In this document: piece by piece, positions 45,416 to 54,473 of the stretch | Layout of the letters: each line of letters starts with the position of its first letter | How positions within the stretch are numbered: the first letter of the stretch is position 1 | Assembly (NCBI RefSeq): GCF_018224925.1 | Contig: NZ_JAGTUF010000012.1 | Span: 62,001 to 126,000, forward strand | Length of the DNA: 64,000 bases | DNA from: Magnetospirillum sulfuroxidans | GTDB taxonomy: Bacteria; Pseudomonadota; Alphaproteobacteria; Rhodospirillales; Magnetospirillaceae | Reading direction: 5' to 3' | Translations under genes and position numbers: made by a program | The notes under the pieces: model-generated | The model's input: the letters and a program-made list of their open reading frames with translations, nothing else | The model's database searches: none | What the model was told of the DNA's origin: nothing

Positions 45416-46213
45416 ATGAAGATCGGTATCGTCGGCTGCGCCGGCCGCATGGGACGGATGTTGATGAACGCGGTGGTCGAGGCCGAAGGCTGCACCTTGT
45501 CGGGCGGCACCGAACGTCCCGGTTCACCGCAGGTTGGCCAGGATGTCGGCGCCGTGCTGGGCCTGGGCAAGCTGAACGCCGTTATCAGCGACACTCCATC
45601 GACCCTGTTCGCCGCCTCTGACGCGGTTATCGACTTCAGCGCCCCCGCCGCCACCGTCGCCCACGCCGCCTTGGCCGCCGAAATGGGCAAGATCCTGATC
45701 GTCGGCACCACCGGACTTTCCAAGGAGGACGAGGCCAGGCTGGCCGAGGCGGCGAAAAGCGCCACCATCGTCTATGCCCCCAATTTCAGCGTCGGCGTTA
45801 ACCTGCTGATGGCCCTGACCGAGCGTGCCGCCGCCATTCTGGGTGATGATTACGATATCGAAATCGTCGAGATGCACCATCACCACAAGGTCGATTCGCC
45901 ATCGGGCACCGCCTTGGGCCTGGGCCGGTCGGCGGCCAAGGGCCGCGCCGTGGCGCTGGACAGCGTCTGGCGCAAAAGCCGCGATGGTCTGGTCGGCGCC
46001 CGCCCCAAGGGCGAGATCGGTTTCGCCACCCTGCGCGGCGGCGACGTCGTCGGCGACCACACGGTGATGTTCGCCAGCGAGGGCGAGCGGGTGGAACTGA
46101 CCCACAAGGCGTCAAGCCGTGCCGTCTTCGCCAAGGGCGCCGTGCGCGCCGCCCTGTGGGCCAAGGAGCAAAAGCCGGGGCTTTATTCCATGCGCGACGT
46201 GCTCGGGCTGTAG
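45416..46213 (+). CDS. dapB: 4-hydroxy-tetrahydrodipicolinate reductase
   Basis: Lysine/diaminopimelate pathway enzyme. 265 residues: N-terminal NAD(P)H motif VGCAGRMG, and the dihydrodipicolinate-binding signature EMHHHHKVDSPSGTAL near residue 153 with the catalytic HHH. Starts after cggagcaac. Its last 31 bases overlap the 3' end of a convergent gene. Confidence 0.97.
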   Translation: MKIGIVGCAGRMGRMLMNAVVEAEGCTLSGGTERPGSPQVGQDVGAVLGLGKLNAVISDTPSTLFAASDAVIDFSAPAATVAHAALAAEMGKILIVGTTGLSKEDEARLAEAAKSATIVYAPNFSVGVNLLMALTERAAAILGDDYDIEIVEMHHHHKVDSPSGTALGLGRSAAKGRAVALDSVWRKSRDGLVGARPKGEIGFATLRGGDVVGDHTVMFASEGERVELTHKASSRAVFAKGAVRAALWAKEQKPGLYSMRDVLGL

Positions 46214-47373
46214 CGCAGGATCTTCCACACCGTGCGGCCGGCATCGTCGGCCACGTACAAAGATCCGTCCGGGGCGGCGGCAATCCCCACCGGCCGCCCC
46301 CAGACCGCATGCGCCGTCGTCATGAAACCGGTAGCGAAGGCTTCGTAATAGCCCAGCGGCTTGCCGTCCTTGAACGGAACCCGCGCCACCATATAGCCGA
46401 TGGGTTCTGATCGGTTCCAGGAACCGTGCAGGCCGACATAGGCGTCACCATCGGCAAAAGCCAATCCCAGCGGGGCCGAATGGGCGCGAAACAACAAATC
46501 GGGCGGCCGCGTCCCCGCCACCTTGTCCGCAGCCTTGTGTCCCAGGCCGGGATGCGGATTGTTTCCCAGATAGGCATAGGGCCAGCCGTAAAAACCATCC
46601 TCGACCACCTGGGTCAGATAATCGGGAACCAGTTCATCGCCCAGGCCATCGCGTTCGTTGACCACCGTCCATAAGTCATCGCTGCCGGGGCGAAAGCTCA
46701 GGCCCACCGGATTGCGCAAGCCGGCGGCGAAGGTCCGGCCGCCATGGCCGACGCCGTCAAAGACGCGAATGGTGGCGCGCGGTTCGGCTTCTTCGTCCAC
46801 ATTGCGGCGCGAGCCGATACCGACGTAAAAACGTTGGCCATCAGCCCCCAGGGCCAGCGACCGGGTGGAGTGACCGCGATCATCACCCAACGCCCCCTCC
46901 GGGGTGATCTGCCGACGGCCTGTCGGCCGATCCTGATCAGGATGCCAAGGCAACGCCCACACCGCCCTGGTATCAGCCACCCACACCGCGCCATCCCGCC
47001 ATGCCAGCCCAAACGGTTCACTGAAACCATCGGCGAAAAGGTGACGCCGTTCGGCGACGCCGTCACCATCGGCATCCACCAGCCGGGTCAGCTTGTCGAA
47101 ACGCTGTTCGGCCACCAAAACCGAACCGTCGGCCAGTACCAGCAGATTACGCGGATGATCCAACCCCTCGGCGAACAAAATCGCCCGCCAGCCGGGCGGC
47201 ACCTTCAGTCCCACCCCTGGCGGCCGTGCCACCACATCGGCCGGATTGGCCTTCGATGGCGTCGCATAGGGTGGCGGCAGATCACCGATGCCGACGCGCA
47301 AGCGGGTCCCCGGCGCCGGATCGGCCCAGGCCGGGGCAGCAAGCAACACGACCACGATTAACAGCCGACGCAT
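46183..47373 (-). CDS. PQQ-type glucose/sorbosone dehydrogenase, periplasmic
   Basis: 396 residues with a signal peptide (AWA|DPAPG) and the beta-propeller of soluble aldose sugar dehydrogenases: EGLDHPRNLLVLADGSVLVAEQ, HSTRSLALGADGQRFYVGIGS, a Ca/PQQ-site-like NERDGLGDELVPDYL, and GLHGSWNRSEPIGY. Substrate unknown. Start Met after aagg is used, not the much longer frame upstream. A terminator separates it from grpE, so it is transcribed independently or by read-through. Confidence 0.85.
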   Translation of the reverse strand: MRRLLIVVVLLAAPAWADPAPGTRLRVGIGDLPPPYATPSKANPADVVARPPGVGLKVPPGWRAILFAEGLDHPRNLLVLADGSVLVAEQRFDKLTRLVDADGDGVAERRHLFADGFSEPFGLAWRDGAVWVADTRAVWALPWHPDQDRPTGRRQITPEGALGDDRGHSTRSLALGADGQRFYVGIGSRRNVDEEAEPRATIRVFDGVGHGGRTFAAGLRNPVGLSFRPGSDDLWTVVNERDGLGDELVPDYLTQVVEDGFYGWPYAYLGNNPHPGLGHKAADKVAGTRPPDLLFRAHSAPLGLAFADGDAYVGLHGSWNRSEPIGYMVARVPFKDGKPLGYYEAFATGFMTTAHAVWGRPVGIAAAPDGSLYVADDAGRTVWKILRYSPSTSRME

Positions 47374-47387
47374 GCGGGGACCTTCGA

Positions 47388-47421
47388 CAAAAAAGGCCCT
47401 TCCGCTGCCGGAAGGGCCTTT
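47388..47421 (-). terminator. Intrinsic terminator of grpE
   Basis: Stem aaaggcccttccg / cggaagggccttt (47392-47404 and 47409-47421), loop ctgc, with a T run on the minus strand just beyond. Confidence 0.88.
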
Positions 47422-47425
47422 GCTG

Positions 47426-48016
47426 TTAGACGCTGGTATCGACCTGTTCCCCTGGCGGGGCTTTCGGTCCGCCCTTGGACACCGCCACCAAGGCCGGACG
47501 CAGCAGGCGTTCATGCAGCTGATAACCCTGCTGCATGACCATCACCACCGTCCCTTCCGGCTGGTTGGCATCTTCCATTTCCATCATCGCCTGATGCAAA
47601 TTAGGGTCGAAACGTTCGCCCATGGCTTGGATCAGGCGGATGCCGTAACGTTCCATCGTCGCCAGCATCTCACGCTCGGTCAGCTCCACCCCCACCGTCA
47701 AGGTGTTGGCGATGTCGTTGCCTTCGCGCGCATTCGGCGGCACCGCATCCAAGGCCCGGCGCAAATTGTCGGCGACGCTCAGCACATCCTTGGCAAAATT
47801 GGAAACGGCGAACTTGCCGCGATCCTCGGCTTGCTGTTCCAGACGGCGACGGACGTTTTCGGTGTCAGCGCGGGCGTAAAGAACCTCGCTTTTCAGCTTG
47901 GCCACTTCCGCTTCCAGCTCGGCGATGCGGGCCTCGGGGGAAACCGTATCGACCGGGGCCGGGCTTTCCGGGGCGGGCGTTTCCGCGCCTTGTTCAGTGG
48001 TCTGTTCCTCGCTCAT
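47426..48016 (-). CDS. grpE: Nucleotide-exchange factor GrpE
   Basis: 196 residues with a long coiled coil (RIAELEAEVAKLKSEVLYARADTENVRRR), the four-helix bundle and the beta domain ending PEGTVVMVMQQGYQLHERLLRPALVAVSKG, all typical. Releases ADP from DnaK. 23 bp after hrcA in the same direction. Confidence 0.97.
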   Translation of the reverse strand: MSEEQTTEQGAETPAPESPAPVDTVSPEARIAELEAEVAKLKSEVLYARADTENVRRRLEQQAEDRGKFAVSNFAKDVLSVADNLRRALDAVPPNAREGNDIANTLTVGVELTEREMLATMERYGIRLIQAMGERFDPNLHQAMMEMEDANQPEGTVVMVMQQGYQLHERLLRPALVAVSKGGPKAPPGEQVDTSV

Positions 48017-48039
48017 GCCTTTACTTCTTCCGTTTAGAG

Positions 48040-49092
48040 TTATCCGATCAGACGGCCGACAACCTTGGCAGTGTAATCGACCATGGGGATGATACGGGCG
48101 AAATTCAGCCGTTGCGGGCCGATCACGCCGATGGCGCCGACGATCTGTTCCCGCGCGTCGCGATAGGGCGCGACGATCATGGAACAGCCGGTGACGCCGA
48201 ACAGCTCGTTTTCCGAGCCGATAAAAATCTGCACACCTTCTGCCACATTGGCCAGATCAAGCAAACGTAGGAATTGTTCCGAGGTTTCCAACGCCTCGAA
48301 CAAGCCGCGAATCCGCTCTAAGTCCTCGACGGCGGTGACGTCGTCAAGCAAATGCGACTGGCCCCGCACGATCAACGAGGCATGGCTGGCCTCGCCCGAC
48401 CAGGTGGCCAGACCGGCTTCGACCACCCGCGTGGTCAGTTCGTCCAATTGGTGGCGCTGCCGGTCCAGTTCCGTTTGCACCAGTTCGCGCACGTCGTCGA
48501 GGCTGCGACCGACCAGACGATCATTCAAATAATTGGCCGCCTCCACCAGCGAGCGCGGCTCGACCTCGGGCGGCAGATCCAGCAAGCGGTTTTCCACCAT
48601 GCCGTCTTGGGTCACCAGCACCACCAAGGCGCGGCCGCGCCCCAGCCAGACGAAATCGATCTGCTTGAGCGCCCGCTGCATCTTCGGCGCCACCACCATG
48701 CCGGCGCAGCGCGACAGCCCGGACAAAGCGCCGATGGCTTCGCTCAGCACCTGTTCCATGCTTTTGCCCATGGCCTGACAGCGAACGTCAATGGCCGAGC
48801 GTTCATCCTCGGGCAGGCGGCCCACTTCCAGCAAACCGTTGACGAACAGGCGCATGCCCGCCTGGGTCGGCAGCCGCCCGGCCGAGGTATGGCGGGCATA
48901 AAGCAAGCCGGCATCTTCCAGGTCGGCCATGACATTGCGGATGGTGGCCGGCGACAGCGACACCCCCAAGCGGCGCGACAAGGTGCGCGAGCCGATGGCT
49001 TCACCCGTATGCACATAGGCTTCGACGATCTGGCGAAAAATTTCGCGCGACCGGTCGCTCATCTCTGTTATGACGGGGCTCTTGCCGGGCAT
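48040..49092 (-). CDS. hrcA: Heat-inducible transcription repressor HrcA
   Basis: 350 residues: N-terminal winged helix (SREIFRQIVEAYVHTGEAIGSRTLSRR...LSPATIRNVMADLEDAGLL) and the C-terminal GroEL-responsive domain. Binds CIRCE elements of groESL-type operons. The first Met, with aagga ahead, is used; the Met at residue 11 is also possible. No CIRCE is seen at dnaK, grpE or hrcA in this window. Confidence 0.96.
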   Translation of the reverse strand: MPGKSPVITEMSDRSREIFRQIVEAYVHTGEAIGSRTLSRRLGVSLSPATIRNVMADLEDAGLLYARHTSAGRLPTQAGMRLFVNGLLEVGRLPEDERSAIDVRCQAMGKSMEQVLSEAIGALSGLSRCAGMVVAPKMQRALKQIDFVWLGRGRALVVLVTQDGMVENRLLDLPPEVEPRSLVEAANYLNDRLVGRSLDDVRELVQTELDRQRHQLDELTTRVVEAGLATWSGEASHASLIVRGQSHLLDDVTAVEDLERIRGLFEALETSEQFLRLLDLANVAEGVQIFIGSENELFGVTGCSMIVAPYRDAREQIVGAIGVIGPQRLNFARIIPMVDYTAKVVGRLIG

Positions 49093-49209
49093 GATCCTTG
49101 GTGCCTTGTCGGTTCCGTCCGGAATCTAGTGAGGGATCGTCATCCCGTCAACGTGGGGGGTTCCCCCGAAGACGGGGAATCGCTAGGGTTCGCACGATTT
49201 TCTTCCCGA

Positions 49210-49223
49210 CCTTAAGCTTAAGG
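49210..49223. promoter_or_regulatory. 14-bp palindrome at the rph ribosome site
   Basis: CCTTAAGCTTAAGG is self-complementary and contains the aagga used as ribosome site, 8 bases before the ATG. Confidence 0.35.
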
Positions 49224-49230
49224 ACCCACC

Positions 49231-49956
49231 ATGTCCCATCGCCCCTCCGGCCGTGCTTTCGACCAAATGCGCGACATTCGCCTGGAAACCGGTTTTTCCC
49301 GCCACGCCGAAGGGTCGTGTCTGGCCAAGTTCGGCGACACCCATGTGCTGTGCACCGCTTCGGTGGAAGAACGGGTTCCCCCGTTCCTGCGCAATACCGG
49401 CAAGGGTTGGGTCACCGCCGAATACGGCATGCTGCCGCGCTCGACCCACACCCGTACCGACCGTGAAGCGGCCAGGGGCAAGCAATCGGGCCGCACCCAT
49501 GAAATTCAGCGCCTGATCGGCCGCTCGTTACGCGCCGTCACCGACCTCAAGGCCATGGGCGAAATGCAGATCAAGCTGGATTGCGACGTCCTGCAAGCCG
49601 ATGGCGGCACCCGCACCGCGTCGATCACCGGCGCCTGGGTTGCCCTGCACTTGGCTTTTCAAAAGCTGGTGGCGGCCGGCAAGTTGCCGGCGGTGCCGCT
49701 GATCGATCAGGTCGCCGCCATTTCCTGCGGCATCTATGAAGGCGTTGCCGTCCTTGACCTGGATTACCCGGAAGATTCGTCGGCCCAGGCCGACGCCAAT
49801 TTCGTTCTTACCGGTACCGGCGGCATCGTCGAGGTTCAAGGCACCGCCGAGGAACGCCCGTTTTCCCGCGATCAGTTCACCCAATTGCTGGAACTGGCGG
49901 AAAAGGGCGTGACCGAACTGGCGCTGCTGCAAAAGAAGGCGGTGGGATTGGCATGA
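49231..49956 (+). CDS. rph: Ribonuclease PH
   Basis: Phosphorolytic 3'-5' exoribonuclease trimming tRNA 3' ends. 241 residues opening [16 protein letters not shown], with the family run [22 protein letters not shown] near residue 113 and the active-site [20 protein letters not shown]. Overlaps rdgB by ATGA and is divergent from hrcA. Confidence 0.97.
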   Translation: MSHRPSGRAFDQMRDIRLETGFSRHAEGSCLAKFGDTHVLCTASVEERVPPFLRNTGKGWVTAEYGMLPRSTHTRTDREAARGKQSGRTHEIQRLIGRSLRAVTDLKAMGEMQIKLDCDVLQADGGTRTASITGAWVALHLAFQKLVAAGKLPAVPLIDQVAAISCGIYEGVAVLDLDYPEDSSAQADANFVLTGTGGIVEVQGTAEERPFSRDQFTQLLELAEKGVTELALLQKKAVGLA

Positions 49957-50549
49957 ACCGAAAGTTCAAGGGCGGCAAGCTGGTCATCGCCAGCCACAAT
50001 GCCGGCAAGGTGCGCGAAATCGGCGACCTGCTGGCCAGTTTCCAGACCGACGTGATTTCGGCGGCAACCCTGGGGCTGGCCGAACCGGAAGAAACCGGAA
50101 CGACCTTTGCCGCCAATGCCGAATTAAAGGCCCTGGCCGCCGCCAGGGCCGCCAACCTGCCGGCGCTGGCCGATGATTCCGGTCTGGCGGTGGATGCCTT
50201 GGGCGGCGACCCCGGCATCTATTCCGCCCGCTGGGCCGGACCGAGCAAGGATTTCGCCGCCGCCATGGCCGCTGTGCACGCCAAGATGGGCGCCACCGCC
50301 GACCGTGCCGCCCGCTTCGTCTGCGCCCTGGCCCTGGCCTGGCCCGACGGTCATGTGGAAACCTTCGAAGGGGTGGTCAAAGGCGAGATCGTCTGGCCGC
50401 CGCGCGGCGCTCACGGTTTCGGCTATGACCCGTTCTTTCTGCCGCTTGGCGGCAGCCTGACCTTTGGCGAGATGGACGCGGCGGCCAAGCACGCCATCAG
50501 CCACCGGGCCGACGCCTTCGCCAAATTGGTGGCGGCGTGCTTCCAGTAA
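49953..50549 (+). CDS. rdgB: Non-canonical purine NTP pyrophosphatase (RdgB/HAM1)
   Basis: Removes (d)ITP and XTP from nucleotide pools. 198 residues: [13 protein letters not shown] at the start, [12 protein letters not shown] and [25 protein letters not shown] as in the family, plus [10 protein letters not shown] and [10 protein letters not shown] late. Coupled to rph by ATGA; hemW starts inside its 3' end. Confidence 0.96.
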   Translation: MNRKFKGGKLVIASHNAGKVREIGDLLASFQTDVISAATLGLAEPEETGTTFAANAELKALAAARAANLPALADDSGLAVDALGGDPGIYSARWAGPSKDFAAAMAAVHAKMGATADRAARFVCALALAWPDGHVETFEGVVKGEIVWPPRGAHGFGYDPFFLPLGGSLTFGEMDAAAKHAISHRADAFAKLVAACFQ

Positions 50550-51688
50550 ATCCACCCGGCTTCGGCATTTATATTCATTGGCCGTTCTGCCTGTCCAAAT
50601 GCCCCTATTGCGACTTCAACAGTCACGCCGCCGACGCCATCGACCAAGACCGCTGGCGGGCGGCCTTGCTGCGGGAACTGGATTATTTCGCCGCCTGGAA
50701 ACCCAGTGCCGTGGTGACCTCGATCTTTTTCGGCGGCGGCACCCCCAGCCTGATGGAACCGGCGACCACGGCGGCGCTGATCGAGCGAGTCCAGCGCCAT
50801 TGGGCCTGTGATTCCATGATCGAAATCACCTTGGAAGCCAATCCATCCACCGTCGAAATCCAGCGTTTCCGCGATTTTCGCGCCGCCGGCATCAATCGGC
50901 TGTCGTTGGGGGTGCAGGCGTTGAACGAGGCCGACCTGCATTTTCTTGGCCGTCGCCACGGTGTCGATGAAGCCTTGGCCGCCATCGATCTGGCGGCCAA
51001 GACCTTCCCACGCTTTTCCTTTGATCTGATCTATGCGCGGCCCGGTCAAACCACCACGGCCTGGGAAGCCGAGCTGAGCCAGGCGCTGACCCTGGCCGGC
51101 GACCATCTGTCGGCCTATCAACTGACCATCGAGGAAGGCACCGCCTTTTATCCCAGCCATGCCCGCGGCGACTTTAGCTTGCCGGACGAAGACCGGGCGG
51201 CGGAGATGTTCAGCCTGACCCGCGCCATCACCGCCCAGGCCGGGTTGCCGGCCTACGAGATTTCCAACCATGCCCGCCCCGGCGGCGAGGGCCGTCATAA
51301 CCTGACCTATTGGCGCGGCGGTGATTATGTCGGCATCGGACCGGGCGCCCATGGCCGGCTGAACCATACCGCCACCCGCCAACACCGCGCCCCCGATGTC
51401 TGGCTGCGGCGCGTCGAAGCCGACGGCCATGCCAGCCAGGGCACGGAAAAACTGGATACGGCGACACGGGCGGAAGAGCTGGTGATGATGGGCTTGCGCC
51501 TGAACCAGGGACTGAACGCCGACTATTTCCAGCACCAATGCGGTTTGGATTTATGGCGGGTCATCGATGCCCAGGCCTGTGCGCAGCTTGAACAAGACGG
51601 TCTGTTGAAACGCACAGCCCTGGGGATCGCCGCCACCGAAGCCGGCCTGTTAGTGCTGAACGCCCTGACCGCCGCCTTGTTGGCTTAG
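50537..51688 (+). CDS. hemW: Heme chaperone HemW (radical SAM)
   Basis: 383 residues with the radical SAM motif CLSKCPYC (Cys18, 22, 25) after the family's FGIYIHWPF start and the later [21 protein letters not shown]. HemW homologues bind heme and deliver it to respiratory enzymes; older annotations call it oxygen-independent coproporphyrinogen oxidase. GTG start overlaps rdgB by 13 bases. rdgB-hemW adjacency is conserved in many proteobacteria. Confidence 0.94.
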   Translation: MLPVNPPGFGIYIHWPFCLSKCPYCDFNSHAADAIDQDRWRAALLRELDYFAAWKPSAVVTSIFFGGGTPSLMEPATTAALIERVQRHWACDSMIEITLEANPSTVEIQRFRDFRAAGINRLSLGVQALNEADLHFLGRRHGVDEALAAIDLAAKTFPRFSFDLIYARPGQTTTAWEAELSQALTLAGDHLSAYQLTIEEGTAFYPSHARGDFSLPDEDRAAEMFSLTRAITAQAGLPAYEISNHARPGGEGRHNLTYWRGGDYVGIGPGAHGRLNHTATRQHRAPDVWLRRVEADGHASQGTEKLDTATRAEELVMMGLRLNQGLNADYFQHQCGLDLWRVIDAQACAQLEQDGLLKRTALGIAATEAGLLVLNALTAALLA

Positions 51689-51689
51689 A

Positions 51690-51785
51690 GCATTTTCACG
51701 CGAAGCGTGGACATGCGATAAGCCGGAGCGGCCCGTCACGGGCCACTTTTGAAATCTAGACCAATTTCCGCTTTAGCTGAAACTG
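51690..51785. repeat. Intergenic repeat-like segment between hemW and the LpoA-like gene
   Basis: The segment opens gagcattttcacgcgaagcg and ends with gctttagctgaaactggtttag. Both phrases look like the RIME-type dispersed intergenic repeats common in alphaproteobacteria. A hairpin-like ggcccgtcacgggcc is in the middle. Only one copy is in this window. Confidence 0.4.
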
Positions 51786-51792
51786 GTTTAGA

Positions 51793-53133
51793 TCACATCC
51801 CCGCCGCTGGCGCGGCGAAGCTGGTGGGGGCGGGGGCGATATCGTGAATCCCCGCCTTGGCGATTTCGCGCACGGCCAGCCCGCGTTCCGGCGTACCATC
51901 GGTGCGCAGACGGAACAAGCCGTCAATGCCGGCAAAGCCGCCGGCATTGGTCAGCGTCGCCATGGAATAATCCAGGTTTTGCCGCACCAGGGTCGCCGCC
52001 AAAGCGGTGGCGTCATAAGCCAGCGACGCCCGCAAGGTGCCGGCGCGGGGCGGGCGGGTGGCAAAAGCGGTGGCGTAACGACGTTCGAACTCGGCATAAG
52101 CCTCGGCCGCCGGCGCGGCGAACCAGGCGCCTTGCAACGACGGCTCGTTGCTTAGGCGCGGATCGTCCCACAACATGGTGCCCAACAGCGGCACCTTGTC
52201 GATATCGACCTCGTAATAGGTGACCAGCGACGACACCGTGCGCAGCCGGGTGCCGTCATCGGCGATCATCGCCGCGTCGAAAGGCGGCGGCGGCACCGGG
52301 CCGACACTGGTCTTGCTGCGGCCGCGGGTGCGGGATTCCACCTCGGTAAAGCGTTTGATGGTGTTGCTGACGTCCTTGGCCTGGGGGTCGTAGAATTCCA
52401 CCTTGACCACCTGGCCCCCAAGCTGCGGCACCACAATGCGGAAGGCGTCGGCCACCGCTTGGCCGTATTCATCCGAACGGGCCAGCAGGGCGAACTTTTC
52501 TTTCCCCTGCGCACGGGCATGGGCAACCACCCGGCGCACCTGGGATTCGGGCAGAAATCCGACGCTATAGACCCCCTGGCCAAGGGCGGCGCGATCGGTG
52601 GTGAATGAAATCGTCGGCACCCCCCACAGCCGGGCTTGCGGCGCCACCGCCTTGACCTCGGCTGAGAACAGCGGGCCAAGAATAATATCGGCGCCTTGGG
52701 TCCGGGCCTGGGTCAGGGCGTTCACCGCGCCTTCCGGCGTGCCTTTGGTATCAAGCGGAATAAGGTTCAGGCGTTCGTCGGCCACATCGAACAAAGCCAA
52801 CTGGGCGGCATTGGACATGGCTTGGCCCCAGGCGGCATAGGGGCCGGACAGCGGCACCAGCAACGCCGCCCGGATTTCGTCGCGTCCCTGGAAACTGGCG
52901 GGCGGCGCCACAAGTTGCGGCGCCTCGGAGCGGATTACCGGCGGCGGCGGCGGCGGCTCACGCGGCAATTGCACCTGCGGGCGCTGCCCTGAATCAGCCG
53001 GCGGCACCGCCTGTTCGCTCCGACTTTGCGGTGCGGGCTTGGTTCCACTCATCCACGGTGATAAGTCTGCCTGCTGACAACCGCTCAACAGCAGGGCCGA
53101 AAGCAATGGCAAGGCAGCAAAAAAGCGACGCAA
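51793..53133 (-). CDS. LpoA-like penicillin-binding protein activator lipoprotein
   Basis: 446 residues: lipoprotein signal with lipobox LLLSGC (Cys19), a Pro-rich linker (REPPPPPPVIR), then a periplasmic-binding-protein (type 1) domain typical of LpoA's C-terminal part (AALLVPLSGPYAAWGQAMSNAAQ; GADIILGPLFSAEVKAVAP). E. coli LpoA activates PBP1A; the N-terminal TPR domain of that protein is missing here, as in many alphaproteobacteria. It is divergent from rsmI, with overlapping 5' ends. Confidence 0.85.
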   Translation of the reverse strand: MRRFFAALPLLSALLLSGCQQADLSPWMSGTKPAPQSRSEQAVPPADSGQRPQVQLPREPPPPPPVIRSEAPQLVAPPASFQGRDEIRAALLVPLSGPYAAWGQAMSNAAQLALFDVADERLNLIPLDTKGTPEGAVNALTQARTQGADIILGPLFSAEVKAVAPQARLWGVPTISFTTDRAALGQGVYSVGFLPESQVRRVVAHARAQGKEKFALLARSDEYGQAVADAFRIVVPQLGGQVVKVEFYDPQAKDVSNTIKRFTEVESRTRGRSKTSVGPVPPPPFDAAMIADDGTRLRTVSSLVTYYEVDIDKVPLLGTMLWDDPRLSNEPSLQGAWFAAPAAEAYAEFERRYATAFATRPPRAGTLRASLAYDATALAATLVRQNLDYSMATLTNAGGFAGIDGLFRLRTDGTPERGLAVREIAKAGIHDIAPAPTSFAAPAAGM

Positions 53134-54047
53134 CGGAACCCTCCCCGACGGCGATCGATGGCCTTGGCGAGGGTAGACATTTGCGGCCGGGAAGTAAACC
53201 GGCGCCAGGCCTGTATCTGGTCGCCACCCCCATCGGCAACATGGGCGACATTACCTATCGCGCCGTCGAGGTTTTGCGCGCCGCCGATCTGGTCGCCTGC
53301 GAGGATACCCGGGTCAGCGGCAAGTTGATGACCCGATTGGGATTGGACCGGCCGCTTTCGTCCTATCACGAGCATAATTCCGAACGCGCCGGCCCCGAAT
53401 TGATCAAGCGGCTCAAAGACGGCGCGGTCATCGCCTTGATTTCCGACGCCGGCACACCGCTGGTTTCCGATCCCGGCTACCGACTGGTCAAGGCCTGCGT
53501 CGCCGAGGGCATCATGGTCACCGCCTTGCCCGGCGCCTCGGCCATGCTGACCGCCCTGCAATTGTCAGCCCTGCCCAATGACCGTTTCCTGTTTGCCGGT
53601 TTCTTGCCCAACAAGTCCACCGCCCGCCGCAAGGCCCTGCGCGAGGTGGCCACGGTGCCGGCAACGCTGATGTTTTATGAATCACCCAACCGTTTGGGCG
53701 AATCCCTGGCCGACATGGCCGCCGTGCTTGGCCCCCGCCAAGCAGCGGTGGCCCGCGAACTGACCAAACTGCATGAAGAAGTTGCCCGAGGCGACCTGTT
53801 CACCCTGGCCAACCGCTATGCCGACGCCCCCCCCAAGGGGGAGGTGGTGGTGGTGGTCGCACCGCCCGGCGAGGCGCTACCCCTGGGCGAGGAAGACCTC
53901 GACGACCGTCTGCGCGCCGCCATCGCCGGCGGCGCCTCGGTCAAGGACGCCGCCGCCCTGGTCGCCGCCGAAACCGGCTTTCCCCGGCGCGATATCTATG
54001 CGCGGGCGCTGCGTCTGTCGCAGGCCGCCCCCGATTCGACGCCGTGA
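53106..54047 (+). CDS. rsmI: 16S rRNA (cytidine-2'-O)-methyltransferase RsmI
   Basis: Methylates C1402 of 16S rRNA. 313 residues with the tetrapyrrole-methylase-like fold: LYLVATPIGNMGDITYRAVEVL, ACEDTRVSGKLM, ISDAGTPLVSDPGYRLV and the late ARELTKLHEE. The ATG chosen lies inside the 5' end of the divergent LpoA-like gene (28-base overlap); about 25 N-terminal residues before the fold look disordered. Coupled by GTGA to yraN. Confidence 0.94.
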   Translation: MARQQKSDATEPSPTAIDGLGEGRHLRPGSKPAPGLYLVATPIGNMGDITYRAVEVLRAADLVACEDTRVSGKLMTRLGLDRPLSSYHEHNSERAGPELIKRLKDGAVIALISDAGTPLVSDPGYRLVKACVAEGIMVTALPGASAMLTALQLSALPNDRFLFAGFLPNKSTARRKALREVATVPATLMFYESPNRLGESLADMAAVLGPRQAAVARELTKLHEEVARGDLFTLANRYADAPPKGEVVVVVAPPGEALPLGEEDLDDRLRAAIAGGASVKDAAALVAAETGFPRRDIYARALRLSQAAPDSTP

Positions 54048-54418
54048 TCACTCGGCGGCAAGCGTGGCGCAGCGGCCAGCGCGGTGAAACACTGGCGGTC
54101 TGGTGGCTGCGTCTAAAGGGCTACGCCATCCTGAGCCGGGGCTATGCCATCGGCCGCGGCACCGGCGCCGGTGAAATCGACATCGTCGCCCGCCGCGGCA
54201 AGACCATCGCCTTTGTCGAGGTCAAGGTCCGCCCCACCTTGGCCGCTGCCGCCCAAGCCATCACCCCGGCCCAGCAGCGCCGCATCGTCCGAGCGGCAGC
54301 GGCTTTCCTCGCCGCCCATCCCCGGCTGGTCGGCTGCGATGCCCGTTTCGACGCCGTCTTGCTGGCGCCCGGTTGCTGGCCCCGCCACATTTCCGACGCA
54401 TGGCGCATGGATGCTTGA
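54044..54418 (+). CDS. yraN: UPF0102 protein YraN (nuclease-fold)
   Basis: 124 residues with the UPF0102 motif GEIDIVARRGKTIAFVEVKVR, a PD-(D/E)XK-type endonuclease core (Glu, Asp, Glu-x-Lys). Biological role unknown. GTG start overlaps the rsmI stop. This neighbour order (rsmI, yraN, BON lipoprotein) matches the E. coli yraLMNOP region. Confidence 0.92.
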   Translation: MITRRQAWRSGQRGETLAVWWLRLKGYAILSRGYAIGRGTGAGEIDIVARRGKTIAFVEVKVRPTLAAAAQAITPAQQRRIVRAAAAFLAAHPRLVGCDARFDAVLLAPGCWPRHISDAWRMDA

Positions 54419-54473
54419 GAGCATCGCCCGCCACCGTTAAGGTCGTGGCAAAGCAGATCGAAAGGAAGATCCC

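Noticed and set aside
41505-45527. Open frame of 1340 codons on the minus strand through dnaK, dnaJ and ccdAB
   Set aside because: It is the antisense shadow of GC-rich genes with strong codon bias; the plus-strand frames carry complete DnaK and DnaJ motifs.
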